From Petrolisthes cinctipes (taxonomy: Eukaryota; Arthropoda; Malacostraca; Decapoda; Porcellanidae): DNA of 64,000 nt. A model generated the notes under the pieces. That model searched no databases, had not been told where the DNA came from, and saw only the letters and a program-made list of their open reading frames with translations. Both the position numbers and the translations under genes were made by a program. Location of the stretch: contig JAWQEG010000506.1 of the NCBI GenBank assembly GCA_033782935.1, forward strand, positions 1,228,501 to 1,292,500, read 5' to 3'. Positions 36,331 to 46,300 of this stretch are shown here, piece after piece; the first letter of the stretch is position 1; every line of letters starts with the position of its first letter.

Positions 36331-37764
36331 GGCCGGTAACTATAAAACTACTTAGTTCTCTTAAGTGCACTTAGCAGACGATATTTTCAAGAGTTGCACT
36401 TAAGTCGGAGCAAAATACTTAAGTCCTACACTCAATATCCTTAAGCGCTCTTAGCAGACGACAAAAGTTAAGATACCTCCAGAGGACACTTAAGTGTAAC
36501 TCTTTATACTTGGTAGCGACGATGGCGGTACAATAGCAAGTGAGAGTATGGAGGGCAAAGGTTTATCGGGAAAGAAAAGACATTTTAAATATATATGGAG
36601 ACTCTGAACGACTGAAAAGATTTAGATATGATCAAGGTGGCATAATGGTAGTGACTGACTATGTGAGAAATATTATTCAGCCACCAACAAGTAGAAGTAA
36701 AGCCATATCTGATAACAATTTCCAGTAAGAGAGTTTGTTCTCTTTAAGCATTTTATCATTCTCTTATGAGTTAACGTTATGATTTAAGAATAAAAAACCT
36801 AACCTAAGAAACTTTATTAGGCCTAAGTTATGATGGGAATAATTTTTTAGTTAGGTTAGGTTTGGTTCATGAAATTTTCCTCACATTAGTATTGTAAAAA
36901 AAAAAAAGCACACACACACACAACTAAAAGTTATGCATAAAAAGAAAGAAAAAAAACAAACAAACTGCACATTTCCTTCCCCTATAATCATAAAAAACAA
37001 CAATAATACTTTATTGCATTATCGTAGCCTATTTTCTTTTTACCTCAACAATGGACGCAGATAATCGCAATATTTTCCCAATTTTCGTACCTTCCATGGA
37101 CTTTAACTCCTCAATCACATTTTCTCCATTAACTGCTTCTATCATTTCTAAAACTAATTCATCCTGTATGCTAGTAAATTATTTTAAATAGGTTCATTGA
37201 AATAGTTTATTGCACATCTTTAGTGTCTTAAAAATACATGGCAAAATAGACAAGGAGTGAGAAAAGAAAGTAAAGGTAGAGATTTTATTGAACAGTTGTA
37301 CTATAGTAGAGGAATATGTGAGGAAAATGAGGAGTGAACTTAGAACAAAGGGGATGGAAGGAAGGAATCTTGAAGAATTATAGAAAATTTAGAAGCAGGG
37401 CAGGCACGAAGTCAATGTACAATGTAAACAATAATATCAAGTCGATATGTTACGGACAGAAAAATTTGATGCTCAGAAAATTTGTAATTTTTTAGAATTC
37501 GTGTTTCAATATACCGTTGTCAAGAAAAAAATCGTATCAGTTCATGTATTCATATCTATTATAATTATCTTCGTTCCAAATACACTTTGTGCCAAAATAT
37601 ACACAATTTTATGAATTTATGTTTTGCTCTGAGATGCTTTTCATACAGGTACAGTTCTTACACTTAAGTGCCGACTTAAGTATTATACTTAAGTGTTTGA
37701 CTTAACTTAAGTGCACTTAAGCAAAGTTAAGTGCAATACTTAAGTATTTTTATAGTTACTGGCC
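36331..37764 (+). mobile_element. PIF/Harbinger-like DNA transposon remnant
   Basis: 1,434 bp with imperfect terminal inverted repeats GGCCGGTAACTATAAAA and (right end reversed) GGCCAGTAACTATAAAA, and a 3-bp target duplication CAG (36,328-36,330 and 37,765-37,767). Excision restores the ORF1 frame. Both subterminal regions are full of CTTAAG-centred repeats. Encodes only an N-terminal transposase fragment. 3-bp duplications fit PIF/Harbinger, although TWA is the usual target. Confidence 0.85.
36537..36728 (+). pseudogene. HARBI1-like transposase, N-terminal fragment
   Basis: About 63 codons reading AKVYRERKDILNIYGDSE, LKRFRYDQGGIMVVTDYV, IQPPTSRSKAISDNNFQ then TAA. This matches the start of Harbinger nucleases (RERxDPLxIYDDxE, RFRFxR, PxTxRNxAIPxxLQ). 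The DDE catalytic region is missing. On the minus strand about 37,040-37,180 a further coding-like stretch (LVLEMIEAVNGENVIEELKS) could be a remnant of the second Harbinger protein, but I cannot confirm that. Confidence 0.7.
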
Positions 37765-38712
37765 CAGCTGGCAGGACATCATTGATGGAGTCAAGGCTGG
37801 TGAATTTTTGTCTTTGCCTCTCATTCTTGAAGACTCACCCGAGAGGCCTCGTAAGTTCCCCAGCTACATCCTCACCCGTTTTCCTATTGATGTTGACCCG
37901 AAACTTGCCAAAGGATACCCTGGTGTGTATTCTGCCCGTCGTTTTTTCCAAGATGGTTCCCCCATTAGCCGTATTGTTGCTGTCTGGAGTCAACCCGATC
38001 CACCTCCAAATGAGATTTCCTTTGATTTCCTACCCTGTCTTCCACTGTGTGAGGTGAGGAAACTTCATAATGACCAGCCTTGGTGCTACAGGTGCTGGGG
38101 AGTTGGGAATATCTCCCGGTACTGTTCTGCTAGGCTGAAGTGTGCATGGTGTGCCGCCGACCATGATCCAAGACGTGTCCTGTTAGGGGTGAACCATCAC
38201 GTCCTGCTGCCTCCACCTCTGAGCCTTCACCTCCTGAGGATACGTCTCGATGGAAGTGTCCAAGATGCCTTCAGCCAGGGGTTAACGTGTGGCATGGATG
38301 TACTCGACGTCAGGTCCAGGTTCGTGTCTCTACTATTGCTCTGCCTCCACCACCGCCACCACCACCTCCCCAGTCTGCTCCTCATACCAGCCATGCCTCA
38401 CCTCCAGACCTGGCCTTCCACAAGTCTGTTGCTACCCTCATGGCACGATGTATGGCTCTCGAAAACCGCTTTTCTGCCCATGAAGCCAGGATTGATGGGC
38501 TGGTTGCCTCTCAGGCTGCTTATGACTCCAAGCTCTCCACCTTGGTCGAGGCTCAGCAGGCCATCATCTCAACTGTCACTACCCTTACCGAAAAGATGGA
38601 TACTGTTGCATCTCTCCTTGAAAAGCTTTTCGAGTCAGTCCCTTCTTCTGGTCCATCTTCTTCTCCAGGTCGCTCATCTGCCTCCACTCACCGGACTTCT
38701 ACCTCCAAGTGA

Positions 38713-39300
38713 TTATCGGCTGGATGTCATCTCCTGGAATGTATGTGGTATCACCAGTTATGCTAAGCTCACTCAACTCAAGGCCTATGTTTTTCGTCAT
38801 CATCCCAGTGTTATTTTTCTCCAGGAAGCATTTCCAGGACGGCCGCTTGCTGCTGGGGAAGTTCCTCCTCTCTCAAGTTATGTGCCATATGTTCATCTGG
38901 TAAGGAATGGTCTCCTGACTTACATACATAGCTCCTTGCCACATCGCCTTCTCCGTACCTCCACTGATCCTGACATGACCTTTCAGCTATTTGAGGTTCT
39001 ACCTGGGAATGGAGTACTCCAATTATGCAATGTCTATTCTGCCCCAGCTAGACTCACTCTTGAGGCTCTTCCTTCTCCAACAGTGCGTGGTATGGTGTAT
39101 ATGGGAGATTTTAATGCTCAGCATTCTTATTTGGGTGATGGTTCTGGCTCTATTAATCGTAATGGTGTTCGTCTCCTTTCATACATCCACAAGCATCATC
39201 TGACACACTGGGATACTGGCGGTGCCACTCATTGCCGGGGAGGTACTCTGGATTACATCCTCTCGTCTGGCCTGATAGCGTCTCAGGTCCAGTGCTCCTC
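38713..39300 (+). pseudogene. I-type LINE ORF2: endonuclease domain
   Basis: Apurinic-like endonuclease. Frame reads YRLDVISWNVCGITSYA, HHPSVIFLQEAF (metal-binding Glu), GVLQLCNVYSAP, MVYMGDFNAQHSYLG, GGTLDYILSS. A frameshift near 39,280-39,300 moves the last part (LLHANLFSDHIALQFH, with the terminal Ser-Asp-His) into the next frame, which continues into the reverse transcriptase. Confidence 0.88.
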
Positions 39301-42300
39301 CATGCCAACTTATTCTCTGATCACATCGCTCTTCAGTTTCATTATTCTCTATCTGCTGGGTCAAGTGCTTCAGCCACTCGTTTGCGTATTGCTGTGCCCC
39401 CTAAATATTGCCTGACTTACATCTCATTTATGGCCCATGTATTCCCTACATTTGACATATCATCAGCTGAAGAGTTGTACTCTGATCTTGTATCTGTTAC
39501 TCATGACTTTTATAGGCAATACGTCTACCGGCCACATCTCCAGCATCGCCATACTGCCCACTCCTGGACACTGGATGCACGTATACAGGAGGCAAAGGAG
39601 GAGGCTGAACGTGATGGCCTATTGTTTCAAGCCAACCCAACACCTGACCTCCTCCATCGTTACCAGATGTCTAGGGACGCTTTAGTTGCCCTGCAGGAGT
39701 GTGCTCACACTGAGTCTTGGCAGCAGTTCACGGACAGCATCAACCAGCAAACAAGTGTGGCTTCTATGTGGCACCTCATCCGTCGGGTTGTTAAAAAGAC
39801 ACCGGCCACTGCACGTCATCACTCTCCCGCCGACTATGCCCAACAACTTGTCGATGCCTGGTCAGAACAATCTACCCCAGCCAGTCTACCCATCCACATA
39901 CAAGATGCACTTACTTCCCGTGCTGCTGTCCATCCGCTTCATCTAATGTCTGCTCTGTTGCAAGATGATGACGATGATGCAGAGGAGATAACTGAGGAGG
40001 AGTTGCTCCGTGCTCTCTCTAGGGGTAGAGCTTCTTCCCCTGGTGATGATGGTGTTACTTATGCTGTGCTGCGCCTACTTCAACAAGTTCCTGGGAACCC
40101 TCTACTTCGACTGTACAATCTTTGTCTTCGTGACGGTTGTGTACCACGAGCCTGGACCAGCAGCACAATAATACCCATCCCTAAGTCCGGCACTGCGAAG
40201 TTCAGGCCTATTTCCCTCACTTCCTGTTTTTGTAAGGTTATGGAGAGAATCTTACTCAATCGTCTCATGTACAGACTGCAGGATCGCCTTTCTCCATGGC
40301 TGTTTGGTTTCCTTCCCCAGCGGAGCACACACCACTGCCTAGTCGACCTGTTTTCTCGCCTTTCCAGGGACAGTGTGGTGGCCTTCATTGACCTTCGAAG
40401 TGCCTTCGATATTGCTAATAGAAATGACATTTTGGATCAACTGGTTGACTTTGGGAAAAAGGGTAATCTACTACGGTGGATTTGGGGCTACCTGAGTAAC
40501 AGGACCTCCCGTGTGTTTTTCAGTGGTGCGCTCAGTCCTTTGCGCAGTTTTCATCTTGGTACGCCTCAAGGGGGTGTTCTCAGCCAATTGTTTTTTAATA
40601 TTCTGATGCATCAGCTGCTCACTTCTCTCCCTGATATTCCTGGAACTACAATTACGTGCTATGCTGATGATATCTGTGTTCATTCTACCTCACCAAGGGA
40701 TCTCCAGCGGTTTTTTAACTCCTTTCTCTGTGGCCTCCTCTCACTGTGGCATTATTGTCTCCCCAGATAAGAGCAGAATATTCACCTGCCGCCTTCCTCA
40801 AGCTCGGCCAGTGTTCACCATTGCAGGAACTGTCATTCCCATGTGTTCCCAGTACCGCTATCTGGGCGTGCCAGTCAATATTTGGCCGATTGTCCCTGCC
40901 AGGCCTCAAGACCATCCCATTGTCCAGGACTTATTGGGTCGTCTCCAGCGCCGACTTACGTCACTTCAATGGCTATCTAACAACTCCTCGGGCATCTCCA
41001 TCCCAGTAGCCAGAACCATATATATTGCTTTTATCTGTTCAGTTGTTGATTACCTCTCCCCTGATTTGATTCAACTTCCTAGGGCTACTCTGGAAACTTT
41101 AGAAAAATTTCAGAATAGAGCAATGAGAATAATTCTCGGTTGTCCAATGTCGACCAGGATAGTGAACATGCAGCGTGAGTTGCGTCTTCCCCCATTAATC
41201 GAAAGAATTTATTGTAATGTTACTGGCTTCACTGTCAAGTGCCTCCATTTCCCACATCTTTCACCCCATTACTCTCAGTTAGTCAGGACTTCTCTTAGAC
41301 CAAACTCTCCTGTCCCTCCCATACTGCCTGCTGGACATACTCTTATAAGGTCTGTTTCCTCTATGCTCCGTAGTCTTAATATATATATAATGGTTGCAGA
41401 CGTCCCCCCAGGGCACCCTCCATGGATGCTACCAACACCTGATGTGAGCTTCACACCTACTTCAAAGTCGGAACTGCCTTCTCTACAGCGGCAGTTGGCT
41501 CTGGAACACATAGAAACAGTGACGTCCTCCATCACAGATCCATACTGCCTCTACACTGATGGCTCATTGCAAGTGGATGGTAAAGCAGGTTGTGCCGTTT
41601 TCTCGCCTGACCTGGAGTCACCTCCAGGGGGCTGGGTTGGCCGTCATCTCTGTAACCACTCTAGCTCAACATTGTGTGAACTGTATGCCATTCTGGATGC
41701 TGTTAGTCTTGTTTGTCAACGTGGAGTAAATGCTGCCATTTTTTGTGACTCCAAACCTGCCCTTCATTCCCTCTCTAGTGTTCAGCCCACACACTCTACT
41801 GTTATTCAGCAGATTTTATCGTTTTTGGCCTTACTGCATCATCGTAACTTGACTGTCAAATTTATGTGGGTGCCATCCCATGTAGGTTTACGTCACAATG
41901 GTACAGTTGACAGACTCGCAAAGGAAGCCTGCCATCTGCCTCCTCGTGGTGTTGAACGTCCTCTCTCCCTGACATGTTACCTTTCTAGAGTTCGCTTCGC
42001 CGCTCTCCTCCCTGTAAGGCGACGTAGGGATGCAGAGAGGCCCTTCAGCATCTCCATCGCCCATTACGAGACTGTCTGCCATCACAAATATTCCTACCGT
42101 CGTCGAGGCCTCATGGTTCGGAGGCACAATGTAGTCTCTGCTCGTTTGAGGCTTGGCTACCGGCCACCATGGCAGGTTGCTGGAATGCAGGGTGAGCCTC
42201 CCTTCACTGAGTGTCGCTTGTGTCGAGTGCCTCGTGCTAACACTATAGAGCACTATTGCCTGGCCTGCCCCACTCTCCGACACTTGCTGCCCTGGGGCCT

Positions 42301-42391
42301 GCCATTTGATGTGGTTTGTGAACACCTGCTGAATCATCAGGTTCTGGAGGAAATTCTGGTACACCAACCTCGTTTTTGTGGATTTATGTAG
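39301..42391 (+). pseudogene. I-type LINE ORF2: reverse transcriptase and RNase H
   Basis: Reverse transcriptase: SGTAKFRPISLTSCFCKVME, GFLPQRSTHHCLVDL, motif A VAFIDLRSAFDIANR, motif B GTPQGGVLSQLFFNIL, motif C CYADDICVHS. A one-base gain in a T6 run (40,711-40,716) shifts the frame; the second frame carries VSPDKSRIFTCR, YRYLGVPVN and the RT thumb. RNase H follows (LYTDGSLQVDGKAGCAV, LCELYAILDAV, IFCDSKPALHSL, FMWVPSHVGLRHNGTVDRLA) with the Asp-Glu-Asp-Asp residues all present. A C-terminal Cys-His stretch (CRLCRVPRANTIEHYC) ends near CGFM and TAG at 42,391. Each domain looks intact by itself. Confidence 0.92.
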
Positions 42392-42447
42392 GTCATAATA
42401 TAGGTATTAGTCTGTATGCTTGTGCTTCATTCTGTTATGTTTTCGTG

Positions 42448-42448
<1 letters not shown>

Positions 42449-42487
<39 letters not shown>
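42449..42487. repeat. (TG)n microsatellite, about 39 bp
   Basis: Near-perfect TG run 60 bp after the I-type LINE stop codon. Confidence 0.97.
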
Positions 42488-42490
<3 letters not shown>

Positions 42491-42699
42491 GTTGTAGTAA
42501 TTGAATTCTCATGAGTCCCGCCTACCCTTGTGTATTGTTGTCTGCCTGTTGACTGACACTACGGTACTCTTACTGGCAGGTGTTTCGGATGCGAGAGTCG
42601 GAACTGGTAGCTCACCCGATCCCGGGTGTATACGTTGGCAACACTGAACTGGTGAAAGCGGGAGTGGAGGAGACTGTAATACTATGTAGCGAGATTAGC

Positions 42700-42940
42700 T
42701 GGCCGTGCAAAGCAGAGAGTGTTTAGATGGTTTGGACACGTTGAAAGAGTGGAGAAAAATTGAATGGTAAAGAGGATAGAACTCTCAGAAGTGGGAGGTG
42801 TGAGAAGGAGAGGAAGGCCACAGACGAGATGGATGGACACTGTGATAGGAGCTCTGAGTGGAGGAGGTATATCTGTGGAGCAAGATAGAGTGATTGCACG
42901 TGACAGAAACGAGTGGAGGAGGGTGGTGAATGCTTGAAGA
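42700..42940 (+). pseudogene. LINE 3' fragment, reverse transcriptase C-terminus
   Basis: Plus-strand frame reading QRVFRWFGHVERVEKN, TGA, then KRIELSEVGGVRRRGRPQTR, WMDTVIGALSGGG, RDRNEWRRVVNA and stop. RWFGHVER followed by RRRGRPQTRW is the usual C-terminus of an RTE/R1-group LINE. One in-frame TGA at about 42,769. The upstream RT is not visible. Confidence 0.75.
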
Positions 42941-42944
42941 GTGG

Positions 42945-44385
42945 GTGCGGCTTCACAGTCCTTGGAGGAGGGACCTGCATTGAGTTTGACCCATGGCCGG
43001 CTGGATGCTGGAGGGGAAGTTTGCCCTATAGTGAAGTGGCAGGGGTAAACTAGCTTTTGCTGTCAGGCCTACTATGGATGCAAACATATCTGTATCCTTT
43101 GTAGTCCCACTAGGAGATGCGGTTGTGCTGTGGAGGTTGCTTCCTCTTCCTACATGGATTGGGGGGTTGAGATATGGAGTGTATGTGGGGAGGAGGGGGA
43201 GTTCTACGTTTGTGCATTTGTGTTTCGGAGAGAGTGCGACGTAATGGGGCTACCTCCAGCCTGGAGATGAAGGCCTGGTACATGCAAGGTTTAAATAATT
43301 CTTTAAACCTTGGGTACATGTATGTATGTGAAATGTACGTTTTGTTCAGCAAAGAAAAACTAATTATATGCATGTTCATTTGGTGAAATATGTAAAAAAG
43401 ATGAAATAAACACGACTTTCGACAACATTCCAGAGTAAAAACTTATTGTGCAAGTTTGGAAAGAAAAGCCTGAGATAAAGCATTTTATGTTTGATCAGAC
43501 CAGGAAATGTTAATTAAAATTTTTTGATACAAGTCAAGATGGCAAGGCTTAAGAATAAAGAATGGTTACCTAGTCAAGTTTAGAAAGCGAAAAGCAATAT
43601 GAAACTTAATCTCGTCCGAGCTCCAGAAACGGATTCTGAAAACCAAGAATTACACTCAGGCCCAAAAAAGATGCGCAAGGAAGAAAGGGCTAAAGCAACA
43701 AGCCTATAAGAAACATGCAGAAGTTAGAGAAGCAGCAAAGTAGAGAACAGAGAAAGAAAGCAGGGAGAGCTCCCAAGAACGAAATTTGAAAACTTGAGTG
43801 GCCTAGCCAAGAACATGCACAACGCTAGCCTGGTCGACGTGAATTTTTCTCCCACTAACCAAATTGCCCGAGAGTATGTACTGTACGGTAGGAGAGAGAG
43901 AATGTCGGGGGAGAGCACAAGGAAGAAGTGGTTGAGGGAGAGAAGTGAGAGGAGGGAAGATTTTGAGGTTAGGACGAAAGATTCGAAAAGGAGATGTATA
44001 GGACGGAAGATGTATGATTGAAATAGGAGGGCAGTAGATAGGAGGGAGATTAGGGGAAGGAGATAGGGGGAAAGTTAATAAGGAAAGGAAATAGGAAGAA
44101 GTTGAGGGAAGGAAGATGCAAGATGAAAACAGGAGGTAAGTTGAGGGTGAAATGAGGCAAGAAATGGGAGAGAAGATGTGGCGGTAGTGGGAAAAGGAGA
44201 TAGGAAGGGGAAAATTGATAATAGGGTGAAAAAAAGAGCGCACTTCGATTGGCAGATCCTGTTGGACAAGGGGGAAGGAGATATATAGGTTGGATAACAA
44301 GCACGAAGGAAATTGAGGGACTGGAGGGACAGGTGAACAATTGAAATGGATGACTAAGACTGAAGGGAATGCAAAACAAATGCAC
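42945..44385. other. Non-coding DNA, purine-rich toward the right
   Basis: No protein family recognised. 42,945-43,090 may be the 3' UTR of the preceding LINE fragment. From 43,860 to 44,330 the plus strand is strongly purine-rich (GGGAGAAGG-type), giving open pyrimidine-rich frames on the minus strand that are compositional artefacts. Confidence 0.55.
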
Positions 44386-44426
44386 TATTATTGGTATAGT
44401 GAAACCAGCACAGCTGGATTTGCTAT
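44386..44426. repeat. DIRS copy 1 inverted terminal repeat, 3' end of element
   Basis: Begins TATTATTGGTATAGTG and ends GGATTTGCTAT; pairs with 51,460-51,500. The ten bases outside it (ACAAATGCAC) also precede the repeat in copy 2, so this end may extend further than the other, as reported for DIRS elements with one extended repeat. Confidence 0.9.
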
Positions 44427-44717
44427 GCATGCGATGCGGTAGGTGGGAGGTGAGGTGGAGGCAATCACGTGCTAGTTAAGAGCGGTCGAGAGAGCGGGGA
44501 ATCAGAAAGATAACCGAGCAGGATGAGGTTGAAGCTAAAGCAACTTCCAACACTGGCTAGGGGACTAGCTGTGGTGGAAGTGTAGTAGCTCATCAAATAT
44601 AAACCGTAGACCATTCTGTTATAGACCAGAATTGTTACTCAACTAAAGTCTTTATAGGCAGACTCGAGGGGTCGGGTATAGGAGAGGGGGGGGATGACCC
44701 TGAACCCCCCCCCCCCC

Positions 44718-44723
44718 TTTATT
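44718..44723 (-). terminator. Polyadenylation signal of DIRS copy 1
   Basis: AATAAA on the minus strand downstream of the recombinase, directly followed by a G13 run (C tract at 44,705-44,717 on the plus strand). The same arrangement is found in copy 2. Confidence 0.65.
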
Positions 44724-44994
44724 AAAGTCCTCTGAGCTAGGGCTAGGGCCCCGGCTCAGGTAATGCGATCCCGAGGGGATGAAGGAGGACACAAGGATGC
44801 AGCAATCCTGTGTTTAATATATAAATATCCAGTCACTCATCCCAGTAAAGTAATTTATTGGAAAATGAATACTCAAGAATTCCGTAACAATGTAATTTAT
44901 TCAACCTGCACCATATGTACACACATGAGAGACATGGGGATGAGCATGAAGCTGTACATGATAGGGATGAAGGATGGGGTGATAGTGACGGGAA

Positions 44995-46300
44995 TTAAGT
45001 CGCCCGACCTTTTCTCTTCGGGCGGCCCCTCCCCCTCATGTGTCTACCACGGGGACCCTGGGGAATGGAGGGTGGAGTACCCATAGCCACACAGGGGGTA
45101 GGGGAGAGCGAGGGGAACAGATACCTCGTCCTGAAGGAGGAAATGGAAGTCCAGCCCCCCAAATCCCTAACCCTCTCCACCGAGTGAGTCCTGAGGAAGG
45201 CGAGAGAGGCGGCCACGCCCCTAACGCTGTGAGCCCTCGGGGCGTGTCCGGGATCCCCGTTCTCTATCACTTGGCAGAGAAGGCGAGCGATTGACCTAGG
45301 GAAGAGAGGGTTACTGGACCTAGAGTTGTAGAAGAGGTGGTCCGGAGAAGCCCCTCTCGTCGCCTCCACGTAAGCTGTAAAAGCGTGGACTGGGCAGAGG
45401 GGGTGGAAACTTCCATCCCTCAGGAACGAGGGTACTGCGAGAGGGCCAATCCTGTCGTCAGCCTGCTCGTTCTTAGCTAGAAAGGCCGGAGAGGGGGAGA
45501 TAGTTAAGGAAGTAAGGTTAGGGCTTACAGAAGAAAAAGCTGTGTGACGGGTCAGGGCTGCCAACTGAGAGGCCCTGTACCCTGTAGCTAAGGCGAGCAG
45601 GAAGAGAGCTTTCTGGAGGAGGTGACAAACCTCCAGAGGGACCCCCTCGAAGGCCAGGTAGGAAAGGACGCGGTGAAGGGACTAGGAGGGAGTCTGGGCC
45701 CGGTGAGGTGCGGTCCCCGCCCGAATCCCCATCCACAGGAGAGAGAGAGGCCTCTCCGAAACCTTAATGTTAAGACCTAGGAGGAGGGGATCAGACAGGG
45801 CTGCATGATGCGCAAGCACCGTCGCCGGGGCCCTGTTGGTGGAATCGGCGAGCCACGTGAGGAATTCCAGGACCGTGTCCTCCGAGATGACCATGGAGGG
45901 GTGTCTTCGCAAGAAGTCCTGGAATCTTTTCCAGCACGATTCGTACTGTCGCACCGACGACTGACGATGAGCCCTCAACATCTTGTCCACTGTCTCCTTA
46001 GTGAACCTTTTGCTGAGGACTCCCCGTAGAAACTCCAAGCGTGTAGTTTCAGTGACGCTTGGAGTGGTGCAGACAGGGTGCTGGAGAGGCACGCCGATCC
46101 CAACTGAAGAGGATGAGGGCACCACCGAGACAATTCTCCGAACCACGGCTGCGCTGGCCAGAGGGGGGATATGAGGAGTACCCTCCCCCTGAATGTGCGC
46201 AGCTTGAAGATCGCCTTCAGGAGGACTGACGTAGCTGGGGGTGGGAAGAGGTAGAGATACCCCCACCTGTTCCAGTCCTCTGTGAAGGCGTCCGGGGCCT
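44995..46300 (-). pseudogene. DIRS copy 1 tyrosine recombinase
   Basis: Site-specific recombinase that replaces an integrase in DIRS elements, inserting a circular DNA intermediate. N-terminal part: LEFLRGVLSKRFTKETVDK, YESCWKRFQDFLRRHP, VLEFLTWLADSTNRAPAT. Catalytic part: HTAFSSVSPNLTSLTIS, AHSVRGVAASLAF (the H-x-x-R pair), RVRDLGGW, SSFRTRYLF (nucleophile Tyr). A TAG nonsense codon replaces Trp after APHRAQTPS at about 45,682-45,684 (copy 2 has TGG). A one-base gain near 46,292 (GGGGCC versus GGGCC in copy 2) puts RNase H and recombinase in one frame here. Confidence 0.9.

Larger units (their letters stand above)
35968..38712 (+). pseudogene. I-type LINE ORF1, zinc-knuckle protein, interrupted
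   Basis: RNA-binding gag-like protein of the LINE particle. Part 1 (35,968-36,330) reads TKRPVDASSASLQDSD, AYVKLSFSGNPSTDTKLRWL, SRFVYISRKRQPA; part 2 resumes at 37,768 in frame after removal of the insertion and one CAG, reading WQDIIDGVKAGEF, then SARRFFQDGS and the zinc knuckles CYRCWGVGNISRYC and CAWCAADHD. A one-base loss near 38,165 shifts the frame; the remainder (38,170-38,712) reads CPRCLQPGVNVWHGC, a poly-Pro run, a predicted coiled region (LMARCMALENRFSAHEARID, VEAQQAIISTVTTLTEK) and ends SSASTHRTSTSK. The long frame at 37,808-39,415 is a chance fusion of ORF1, shifted sequence and ORF2. Confidence 0.88.
35965..42391 (+). mobile_element. I-type LINE with RNase H, split by a Harbinger element
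   Basis: Plus-strand element with ORF1 (CCHC zinc-knuckle nucleic-acid-binding protein) and ORF2 (endonuclease, reverse transcriptase, RNase H). RNase H after the RT together with a CCHC ORF1 is characteristic of the I superfamily. 5' truncated: coding sequence is already open at the junction with the minus-strand fragment near 35,965. Broken by a 1.4-kb Harbinger-like insertion and at least three single-base frameshifts, otherwise well preserved. A (TG)n tract follows 60 bp after the stop; whether it is the element tail is unclear. Confidence 0.9.

Noticed and set aside
37808..39415. A single 535-codon protein
   Set aside because: It joins the end of ORF1 zinc knuckles, about 180 codons of out-of-frame sequence and the ORF2 endonuclease. 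The real ORF1 continues in another frame to 38,712.
43803..44430. Pyrimidine-rich minus-strand frames (up to 165 codons, Leu/Ser/Pro/Phe-rich)
   Set aside because: They arise from a purine-rich plus strand, lack any recognisable motif, and overlap each other in several frames.
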